A stretch of DNA of 64,000 nucleotides from Bog-756 sp963704585 (GTDB lineage Bacteria > Actinomycetota > Acidimicrobiia > Acidimicrobiales > RAAP-2), in assembly GCA_963704585.1 (NCBI GenBank), contig OY969919.1, positions 558,001 to 622,000 on the forward strand, in the 5' to 3' direction. Below the pieces are notes generated by a model. That model worked only from the letters and a program-made list of their open reading frames with translations, was not told where the DNA came from and searched no databases. This document shows, piece by piece, positions 42,808-49,831 of this stretch (position 1 is the first letter of the stretch; each line of letters begins with the position of its first letter). A program made the translations under genes and the position numbers.

Positions 42808-44526
42808 TCAGAGGTCCCAGAAGCGGGCGCGACCGGCCGCGTCGAGCTCCTCGCGCAGCTCCGAGGCCTCCGCGTCGCCGAAGGTCCGGTAGGCCTCCTC
42901 GCCGCGGCCGCGCACCCAGAGCCGATCGGGCCCGACCAGGTCGGGCCGGTACTTCTGGTGCACGAGCGTCCGGGTGAGCACCTTGTTGGTCGGCGACGTG
43001 GGGAGCGAGTCCGACAGCCGGAGGTAGGTCGGGCGCCACTTCGGGCTCAGGTCGGCCTGCGCGTCGAGCCACGCGGCGAAGGCCACCGGGTCGAATGTCG
43101 CGCCGGGTCGGAGGACGAGGGCCGCCATCACCCGGTCCCCCGCCTCGGGATCGGGCACGCCGTAGGCGGCGCACACCATCACGTCGGGGTGGCGGGCGAC
43201 GATCGTCTCGATGGGTCCGGCCGGGAAGTTCTCGCCGTCCACCCGGATCCAGTCCGCCGTCCGACCCGCGAAGTAGAGGTACCCCTGCTCGTCGAGGTAG
43301 CCGAGATCGCCGCTCCAGTACCAGCCGTTCCGCGTGGCGCGGCGGTTCGCCTCGTCGTTGTTGTAGTACCCCTCGAAGACGCCGGTCCCCGAGGTGTTCA
43401 CGATCTCGCCGACGCTGCCGACGGGATCGACGAGTGCGCCCGACGCGTCGAACGTCGCCCGCGGGAGCTCGTTGCCGTCCTCGTCGAGGATCTTGAGCTC
43501 GGGGCCGGCACGCCCGACCGAGCCGGGTGGCGCGTCGTCGTCCCGGTTGATCGCGAGGCCGCCCTCCGTCGCGCCGAAGCCGTCGATGACCTCGACGCCG
43601 AAGCGCTCGGCGAACGCGGCGACCACCTGCGGTGCGCCCTCGTTGCCGTAGGCGACACGCAAGGTGTTGTCGGCGTCGTCGGGCCGCTCGGGCTGGGCGA
43701 GGATGTACGCGAGTGGCTTCCCCGTGTAGTTGAAGTACGTCGCCCCGTACCGCCGCACGTCGTCGAGCCAGCCCGACGCCGTGAACTTGCGCGCGAGGCC
43801 GACCGACGCACCGACCACGAGGGAGGGCGCCCAGCCCACCATCACCGCGTTCGAGTGGAAGAGGGGCATCGAGACGTAGCCGACGTCGTCGAGGCCGAGG
43901 CCCATCAGCTGGGCCATGCGGTTCCCCGTCACGAGCAGTCGGCGCTGCGAGCAGATCACGGCCTTCGGCGCGGCCGAAGTGCCGCTCGTGAAGATCAGCG
44001 CCCACGGCTCGTCGAGGGGCGCCTCGGCGTGCGGGTCGTCGGCGCCGGCGCCGCCCAGCGCGTCCTCGAGCGTCTCGCCGACCACCAGCACCTGGACGTC
44101 GTCGAGTTGGTCGAGCACCGGCCCGATCAGCTCCTCGTGCCTCGGTTCGTAGACGACCAGGCCGCAGTGGGTGTGGCGCACGTCGTGGAGGAGGTGCTCG
44201 CCACGGCGGGTGTGGTTGACGCCCACGACGGCGCCGCCCGCCAGCGCGGCGCCGCCGAACGCGTACAGGTACTCGGGCACGTTGTCGAGCACGACGGCGA
44301 CGTGCAGCGGCCTCCCCGGCCGCTTGGTCCCGAGCAGCAGGTTGGCCCATCGGCACGAGGCCTCGTAGTAGGCACGGTGGGTCGTCACCTGCGCCCCGTT
44401 CCGGATGGCGGGCCGGTCGGCGATGGCCGGGTCGGTCGCGTTGCGCCGGAGCAGTGCGGCAGCGCTCTCGGCCGCGAGGGCGGCCTCGCCGAGTGCCGGC
44501 CCGGTGCCGACCGTGCGCTGGGTCAC
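42808..44526 (-). CDS. Acyl-CoA synthetase, FadD17-like
   Basis: A 572-residue adenylate-forming enzyme of the very-long-chain/steroid-acid type. NVPEYLYAFGGAALAGGAVVG and NHTRRGEHLLHDVRHTHC are N-terminal family blocks, ALIFTSGTSAAPKAVICSQ is the P-loop, DGFGATEGGLAINRD is A5, WYWSGDLGYLDEQGYLYFAG is A7 and TNKVLTRTLV holds the lysine. A8 reads TADWIRVDGENFPAGPIE as in FadD17. GTG 44526 lies ten bases after a FadE27-like dehydrogenase, the gene order of the mycobacterial fadE26-fadE27-fadD17 cluster apart from orientation. A close paralogue is at 54220-55866. Confidence 0.85.
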   Translation of the reverse strand: MTQRTVGTGPALGEAALAAESAAALLRRNATDPAIADRPAIRNGAQVTTHRAYYEASCRWANLLLGTKRPGRPLHVAVVLDNVPEYLYAFGGAALAGGAVVGVNHTRRGEHLLHDVRHTHCGLVVYEPRHEELIGPVLDQLDDVQVLVVGETLEDALGGAGADDPHAEAPLDEPWALIFTSGTSAAPKAVICSQRRLLVTGNRMAQLMGLGLDDVGYVSMPLFHSNAVMVGWAPSLVVGASVGLARKFTASGWLDDVRRYGATYFNYTGKPLAYILAQPERPDDADNTLRVAYGNEGAPQVVAAFAERFGVEVIDGFGATEGGLAINRDDDAPPGSVGRAGPELKILDEDGNELPRATFDASGALVDPVGSVGEIVNTSGTGVFEGYYNNDEANRRATRNGWYWSGDLGYLDEQGYLYFAGRTADWIRVDGENFPAGPIETIVARHPDVMVCAAYGVPDPEAGDRVMAALVLRPGATFDPVAFAAWLDAQADLSPKWRPTYLRLSDSLPTSPTNKVLTRTLVHQKYRPDLVGPDRLWVRGRGEEAYRTFGDAEASELREELDAAGRARFWDL

Positions 44527-44536
44527 CGGCCGGCCC

Positions 44537-45610
44537 TCACATCACCCCGTCGCCGGCGGCCACGAGCGAGCGGAGCTCCGCCGCGAGTCGCGTGCGGTGG
44601 AAGGAGGCGTCGCCGAAGTCGAGCTGGGAGAACTGCGCCCGCTTGATGAAGAGGTGGAGGTCGTGCTCCCAGGTGAAGCCGATGCCCCCGTGGACCTGCA
44701 GGCCCGACGCCATGACCCGTTTGGAGGCGTCCGCGCACCAGATCTTCGCCGTCGACGCGGCGAGCGACCAGCCGGGCTCACCGGTCGAGACCGCCCAGGC
44801 GCCGTACCAGGTCGCCGACCGCATCCCTTCGACGTCGACGAGCATGTCGGCGCAGCGATGCTTGACGGCCTGGAAGCTCCCGATGGGAGCGCCGAACTGG
44901 ACGCGGTCCTTCGCGTACTGCGTGGCCAGCTCGAGCACGCGATCGGCGCCTCCGAGCAGCTCGGCCGACGAGGTGATCGCGCCCCGCGCCGCGACGAGTG
45001 CGGGGTCGGCGCCGAGCCGCGCCGACGGCGTCCCGTCGAGGACGAGCCACGACAGCGTGCGGGTGAGGTCCATCGCCGGCTCGGGGGCCGGGCGACCGGA
45101 TGCGACGAGGTCGACCAGGAAGGTGCCGGCCGGGGTGACCACGACGGCAGCGTCGGCGACGGCCGCGCCCTCGACCGGTCCGAGGCGACCGGTGAGCACC
45201 GGCCGCTCCTCGGTCCCGTCCACCGTGACGGCGTCCGGGTCACCCGTCCAGGCGACGGCTGCGAGCGACGCGCCACCGACGAGCCGGTCGAGGAGCTCGC
45301 GGTGCCCGGTGCTGCCGGTCAGCGCGCCGATCGCGAGGAGTGTGGGCGCGAAGGGCACGGGAGCGGTGTGGCGCGCGACCTCCTCGACGAGGACCGCGGC
45401 CTCGACCCACCCGAGGCCGAGCCCGCCTTCCTCCTCGGGCACGGCGACCGCGCACCACCCCTGGTCGACCATCGCATCCCACAGCGCCTTGTCGTACGAA
45501 TCGCGGTTCGCGAGATGTGCGCGCACTCGCTCGGGACTCGCGTAGCGGTCCAACAGATCGCGCGCGCCCTCCTGCAGCGCACGCTGCTCCACCGAGAGGT
45601 CGAAGTCCAT
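44537..45610 (-). CDS. Acyl-CoA dehydrogenase small subunit (FadE27-like)
   Basis: A 357-residue dehydrogenase with the short form of the fold. MDFDLSVEQRALQEGARDLLD opens it, the middle part is reduced (ADAAVVVTPAGTFLVDLVASG without the FAD signature YSMTEPxxGSD), and the end is ASGLQVHGGIGFTWEHDLHLFIKRAQFSQ. Such subunits work as alpha2beta2 with a large partner, here the divergent 45654 gene. ATG 45610 is leaderless by appearance: TACTAT on the minus strand ends six bases before it. It resembles the N-terminal half of the fused enzyme at 23753. Confidence 0.85.
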   Translation of the reverse strand: MDFDLSVEQRALQEGARDLLDRYASPERVRAHLANRDSYDKALWDAMVDQGWCAVAVPEEEGGLGLGWVEAAVLVEEVARHTAPVPFAPTLLAIGALTGSTGHRELLDRLVGGASLAAVAWTGDPDAVTVDGTEERPVLTGRLGPVEGAAVADAAVVVTPAGTFLVDLVASGRPAPEPAMDLTRTLSWLVLDGTPSARLGADPALVAARGAITSSAELLGGADRVLELATQYAKDRVQFGAPIGSFQAVKHRCADMLVDVEGMRSATWYGAWAVSTGEPGWSLAASTAKIWCADASKRVMASGLQVHGGIGFTWEHDLHLFIKRAQFSQLDFGDASFHRTRLAAELRSLVAAGDGVM

Positions 45611-45616
45611 CGGTCG

Positions 45617-45625
45617 ATAGTATGG
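45617..45625. promoter_or_regulatory. Overlapping bidirectional -10 boxes in CCATACTAT motif
   Basis: The plus strand reads ATAGTATGG, the minus strand CCATACTAT. TAGTAT (45618-45623, plus) and TACTAT (45622-45617, minus) could each serve as a -10, for the large-subunit gene at 45654 and the leaderless small-subunit gene at 45610. One RNA polymerase at a time could bind, which would balance the two subunits. Confidence 0.4.
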
Positions 45626-45653
45626 CGCGGATGTCTCCGATCGAGGGGGGGCC

Positions 45654-46895
45654 GTGGACCTGACGGAGAGCGTCGACGAGCTCGCGTTCCGCACGGAGCT
45701 CCGCTCGTGGTTGCGCGGGCACCTGCTGTGGGAGTACGGCAAGGGTCTCCCACCTCGCTACGACGTCCTCGCCGACGAGGTCGCGTTCCTCCGCGGATGG
45801 CAGGCGTCGCTCGCCGCCGATTCGTGGGTCGGCGTGACCTGGCCCGAGGAGTACGGAGGGCGCGGCGCAGGCCCGGTCGAGCACTTCATCGTCCAGGAGG
45901 AGCTCGCCCGCGCCCGCGCTCCCGAGATGGTCGGGCGCATCGGCATCAACCTCGCGGGGCCGACCCTGCTCGCGCACGGCACCGGCGCACAGCGGCAGCG
46001 GTGGCTCCCGAAGATCCTCACCGCCGAGGAGATGTGGTGCCAGCTCTTCAGCGAGCCGGGTGCCGGCAGCGACCTCGCCGGCCTTGCCACGCGGGCCACG
46101 CCGGTCGACGGCGGGTGGCTGGTCAACGGGCAGAAGGTCTGGACCTCCTACGCCCAGTTCGCCGACTGGGGCGTCTGCCTCGCGCGGACGGACCCCGGCG
46201 CCCCCAAGCACCGTGGCATCTCCTTCCTGGTGGTCGACATGCACGCGGAGGGCGTCGAGGTCCGTCCGCTCGTGCAGCTCACCGGCGAGGCCGAGTTCAA
46301 CGAGGTCTTCCTCACCGACGTGTTCGTCCCCGCCGACCAGCTGGTCGGGCCCGAGCACGAGGGCTGGCGGGTCGCCAACTCGACCCTCTCCCACGAGCGC
46401 GGGACCAACCCGCGCCAGCTGGTCATCCACATCCAGCTGCTCGAGGAGCTCCTCCGGCTCGCCGTCGAGCGCCACGACATCGACGACCCGCGCATCGCGC
46501 AGCGTCTCGCACAGGCCTACGTGGAGGTCCGCCTCTTCCAGCTCCACAACCTCCGCGGGGTGAGCCGGCTCGCCAAGGGCCTCGAGCCCGGTCCCGAGGG
46601 CAGCGCGCTCAAGCTCTACTGGAGCGAGATGAGCAAGCGGTTCCACGACACCGCGATGGCCGTCCTCGGGCCGTCCGCACCGCTGTGGAAGGGCGCCGAC
46701 CACAACCCCGGGGACGGCGGATGGCAGCGGTCGTGGCTCTATTATCAGGCGTCATCGGTGTGGGCGGGCACCAACGAGATCCAACGCACCATCGTGGGGG
46801 AACGGGTGCTCGGCCTGCCGCGGCCCGCCCGCGCGGACGAACCCGACGCCCGTGGTGGTCGCCCGTCGCCGAGGAGAGTGCCGACCCATGGGTGA
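45654..46895 (+). CDS. Acyl-CoA dehydrogenase large subunit (FadE26-like)
   Basis: A 413-residue FAD-binding dehydrogenase subunit. WCQLFSEPGAGSDLAGLATRA and GQKVWTSYAQFADWGVCLARTDPGAPKHRGISFLVVDM are the FAD/substrate blocks and QASSVWAGTNEIQRTIVGERVLGLPR is the C-terminal FAD contact. The usual catalytic Glu of YEGT is Ala (WAGT), as in heteromeric mycobacterial enzymes. GTG 45654 follows a purine-rich GAGGGGGG. The end overlaps the crotonase start by eight bases, so the three genes 45654-48946 are one coupled operon. Confidence 0.88.
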   Translation: MDLTESVDELAFRTELRSWLRGHLLWEYGKGLPPRYDVLADEVAFLRGWQASLAADSWVGVTWPEEYGGRGAGPVEHFIVQEELARARAPEMVGRIGINLAGPTLLAHGTGAQRQRWLPKILTAEEMWCQLFSEPGAGSDLAGLATRATPVDGGWLVNGQKVWTSYAQFADWGVCLARTDPGAPKHRGISFLVVDMHAEGVEVRPLVQLTGEAEFNEVFLTDVFVPADQLVGPEHEGWRVANSTLSHERGTNPRQLVIHIQLLEELLRLAVERHDIDDPRIAQRLAQAYVEVRLFQLHNLRGVSRLAKGLEPGPEGSALKLYWSEMSKRFHDTAMAVLGPSAPLWKGADHNPGDGGWQRSWLYYQASSVWAGTNEIQRTIVGERVLGLPRPARADEPDARGGRPSPRRVPTHG

Positions 46896-47712
46896 GCCCG
46901 TCGTCCTGTACGAGGTGCGCGGCCACGTCGCCACCGTCACCATGAACCGTCCCGACATGGCGAACGCGCAGAACACCGCCCTCATCGACGGGATCGACGA
47001 GGCGCTCGACCGTGCCGACGCCGACGACGAGGTCCGGGTCGTGGTGCTGGCCGGTGCCGGCAAGCACTTCTCGTCCGGCCACGACCTGAAGGAGCTGGTC
47101 GGCGACGGCGAGCCCAACGCCTGGCGGGCGCTCCGCGAGACCCCCGAGGGCAAGTTCCGCCACGAGCAGGTCATGTACTACGACCGGTGCCGGCGGATCT
47201 ACGCGTTCCGCAAGCCGACGATCGCCGCGGTGCAGGGTGCGTGCGTCGCGGCAGGCCTCATGCTCGCCTGCATGTGCGACCTCATCGTCGCCTCCGATGA
47301 CGCGACCTTCCAGAACCCGGTCCTGCGGATGACGGGTGCCGCCGTCGAGCTGCTCGTCGAGCCGTGGGAGCTCGGGATCCGCAAGGCGAAGGAGTTCCTC
47401 TGGACCGGCGAGACCCTCGACGCACAGGAGGCCTGGCGGCTCGGGCTCGTCAACCGGGTGGTGCCCCGCGCCGAGCTGGCCGAGCGGGTCGCGGAGCTCG
47501 CGGACCGGATCGCGCTCGTGCCGCCGGTGACCGCGCAGGTGGTCAAGGACTCGCTCAACCACACGGCGAGCCTCATGGGCAAGGACGCCTCGTGGAAGTA
47601 CCACTTCATGGCCCACCACTGGATGCACAACACGGAGACCGCGACCTCCGCGCTCCGTGCGCGCCAGCAGAAGCAGTCGATGTCCGAGGTCTTCGCCGAG
47701 CACCGTGACTGA
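46888..47712 (+). CDS. Enoyl-CoA hydratase/isomerase
   Basis: A 274-residue crotonase. TVTMNRPDMANAQNTALIDGI, VVLAGAGKHFSSGHDLKEL (first oxyanion part) and AAVQGACVAAGLMLACMCDLIVASDDA (second). The catalytic region FQNPVLRMTGAAVELLVEPWEL has Glu only in the second position. The C-terminal helix WKYHFMAHHWMHNTETATSA is unlike E. coli-type crotonases. ATG 46888 has GAGGAGAG 9 nt upstream and overlaps the dehydrogenase stop by eight bases. The stop is overlapped by the next GTG in the same way. Confidence 0.87.
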   Translation: MGEPVVLYEVRGHVATVTMNRPDMANAQNTALIDGIDEALDRADADDEVRVVVLAGAGKHFSSGHDLKELVGDGEPNAWRALRETPEGKFRHEQVMYYDRCRRIYAFRKPTIAAVQGACVAAGLMLACMCDLIVASDDATFQNPVLRMTGAAVELLVEPWELGIRKAKEFLWTGETLDAQEAWRLGLVNRVVPRAELAERVAELADRIALVPPVTAQVVKDSLNHTASLMGKDASWKYHFMAHHWMHNTETATSALRARQQKQSMSEVFAEHRD

Positions 47713-48946
47713 GCCGGCGACGGCCGGGCGCCCGGGGCGACCTGGCCCGCTCCCGCTGGCAGGGATCCGGGTGATCGACGTCGGCACGCGGATCAGCGCG
47801 CCGTTCTGTGCCGGCTTCCTCGGGGAGATGGGCGCCGAGGTCATCAAGGTCGAAGATCCCGGCGGCGGCGATTTCATGCGGACCATCGGACCGTTCGTCG
47901 GCGACGGCGACGAGCGCTACTCGCTCTGGTGGGCGGTCGAGGGGCGCGGCCGCAAGGGCGTCACCCTCGACCTCCGGCGACCGGCCGGCCAGGACCTCTT
48001 CCGTCGTCTCGTCGCGACGGCCGACGTCGTGTGCGAGAACTTCCGACCGGGCGCGCTCGAGCGTTGGGGGATCGGTCCCGTCGCGTGCGACCCGCGCCTC
48101 GTCTGGGCGCGCATCAGCGTCTTCGGGCAGGACGGCCCCTACTCGGGCCGGACCGGCCTCGATCGGCTCGGGATCGCATACGGCGGCCTCCTCCACCTGA
48201 CCGGCTACCCGGACCGGCCGCCGGTGCGGCCGGGGGTCAACATCTCCGACTACCTGACCGGCGTCTTCGCCGCGGCCGCGGTCGCGTCCGCGCTCTACCG
48301 CCGCGACGGCCCGCAGGGCACCGGCACCGGCGGCGTGGTCGACGCCCCGCTCTACGGCTCGATCCTGCGCGTCCTCGAGTGGACGGTCGCCGGGCAGGAC
48401 CGGCTCGGCATCACTCGCGAGCGCGAGGGGAACCGCATGGCGACCTCGGCGCCGCTCGACAACTACCCGACCAGGGACGGCGCCTACGTCTGCGTGGTCG
48501 CCGGCTCGGACGTGAACTTCCGCCGCCTCTGCGCGGCGATGGGCCGTCCGGAGCTCGCGGACGACCCCGAGTGGCGGACGCTCGCCAAGCGTGCGGCGAG
48601 GTCCGACGAGATCAACGACCTCGTCGCCGCCTGGACGTCCTCGATGACCGCGGCGGAGGTCGAGGCCGCCTGCATCGCCCACGAGGTGCCGGTCGGGACT
48701 GCCTACAGCGCTGCCGACATCCTCCGCGACCCGCACTTCGCGGCGCGGGGCGACCTGGTCACCGTGGCGGACCCGGTCGCCGGGCCGCACCGTCAGCAGG
48801 CGCCGTTCCCCCGGTTCGACGGCCGGCGGCCCGAACCGCCGCAGCCCGCGCCCCGGCTCGGCGAGCACAACGACGAGGTCTGGACCGGACTCGTCGGCCT
48901 GTCGGCGGACGAGCTCGAGGGCCTCCGCCGCGACGGCGTGATCTGA
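47705..48946 (+). CDS. Family III (CaiB/BaiF) CoA-transferase
   Basis: A 413-residue intact CaiB-type enzyme. GIRVIDVGTRISAPFCAGFLGEMGAEVIKVEDP, VTLDLRRPAGQDLFRRLVATADVVCENFRPGALERWGIG and WARISVFGQDGPYSGRTGLDRLGIAYGGLLHLTG are the canonical blocks; the catalytic Asp is expected in the RTGLD region. It exchanges CoA between acyl-CoA and a free acid. GTG 47705 shares eight bases with the end of the crotonase gene. As third gene of the 45654-48946 operon it probably activates or recycles the same substrate. Comparison with this intact copy shows where the two broken paralogues lose frame. Confidence 0.9.
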   Translation: MTEPATAGRPGRPGPLPLAGIRVIDVGTRISAPFCAGFLGEMGAEVIKVEDPGGGDFMRTIGPFVGDGDERYSLWWAVEGRGRKGVTLDLRRPAGQDLFRRLVATADVVCENFRPGALERWGIGPVACDPRLVWARISVFGQDGPYSGRTGLDRLGIAYGGLLHLTGYPDRPPVRPGVNISDYLTGVFAAAAVASALYRRDGPQGTGTGGVVDAPLYGSILRVLEWTVAGQDRLGITREREGNRMATSAPLDNYPTRDGAYVCVVAGSDVNFRRLCAAMGRPELADDPEWRTLAKRAARSDEINDLVAAWTSSMTAAEVEAACIAHEVPVGTAYSAADILRDPHFAARGDLVTVADPVAGPHRQQAPFPRFDGRRPEPPQPAPRLGEHNDEVWTGLVGLSADELEGLRRDGVI

Positions 48947-48955
48947 GCGGCGGGC

Positions 48956-49758
48956 TCAGTCCGGCGACGGTGCGAAGCGCGGGGCGCGACGCTCCTTGAA
49001 GGCCGCCATTCCCTCGGCCATCTCCGGGGAGACCGCGGCGAGGGCCTGGGCGTGACCCTCGCGCTCGAGGGCGAGCGGGAGGGCCGTCTCGAAGCTCGTG
49101 TTGAGGAGCTGCTTCGAGAGCCCGAGCGAGCGCGTGGGCCCCGCCGCGAGCCGGACCGCGAGCTCGTCGGCCGCGCCGGCGAGGTCCCCGGCCGGGTCGA
49201 CGCACCGGTAGGCGAGCCCTGCCGCCACCGCGTCGGCACCGACCACCTCCTCGCCGAGCAGGACCATGGCCTTCGCTCGCGGCAGACCCACGAGGCGCGG
49301 GAGCAGGTAGGCGCCACCCGCGTCGACCACCAGGCCCCAGCGGGCGAACGACCAGACGAACCGCGTCCCCGGGTGGACCAGCACGAAGTCGCAGGCGAGC
49401 GCGAGGTGCGCGCCGGGACCGACCGCGGTGCCGTTGACCGCGGCCACCGTCGGCTTGTCGAGCTCCCACAGTTCGCCGATGAACGCCTGGACCCCCTTGC
49501 GCAGCGCCTCGCTCGTCGTGCGCGGATCGAAGCCGGACGAGCCCGCGCTGCTCACCGTCGAGGCGCGCAGGTCCATCCCCGCGCAGAACGCGTCACCGGT
49601 GCCGGTGATCAGCAGCGAACGGACCCCCGGGTCCTCCCTCGCCGCGGCGCGGTCGCGACGAGGTCGTCGCGCATCTCGACGGTCAACGCGTTCTTCGCCT
49701 CGGGCCGGTCGAGCGTGATGCGGCCCACATGGTCCGCGCCGACGTCATATCGGATCAT
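48956..49758 (-). pseudogene. Enoyl-CoA hydratase/isomerase, frameshifted near N-terminus
   Basis: A 206-residue frame beginning at 49576 (GMDLRAST) is only the last three quarters of a crotonase. The missing part is encoded upstream in another frame from ATG 49758: MIRYDVGADHVGRITLDRP, EAKNALTVEMRDDLVAT, then a switch at about 49641-49658 into REDPGVRSLLITGTGDAFCAG, which is the expected first half of the oxyanion hole. One base is missing in the tract gccgcggcgcggtcgcg. Repaired length is about 267 residues, normal for the family. VNGTAVGPGAHLALACDFVL is the second oxyanion part. It is divergent from the fused CoA-transferase with operator-like repeats between. Confidence 0.85.
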
Positions 49759-49781
49759 CGCCGGATGCTATCCGGCGACCG

Positions 49782-49827
49782 GGTCCGCAAGCCTGCGGAC
49801 CAGACAGACCCGGTCCGCTAGCTTGCG
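49782..49827. promoter_or_regulatory. Tandem 16-bp operator-like repeats in divergent promoter region
   Basis: GGTCCGCAAGCCTGCG (49782-49797) and GGTCCGCTAGCTTGCG (49812-49827) differ at two positions and start 30 bp apart, close to three helical turns. The first extends to a perfect inverted repeat, GGTCCGCA and TGCGGACC around AGCC (49782-49801). They fill most of the 73-base gap between the crotonase ATG at 49758 and the CoA-transferase ATG at 49832. A repressor of the TetR or GntR kind is a plausible binder, but no regulator gene is in the window. Confidence 0.5.
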
Positions 49828-49831
49828 TTGC

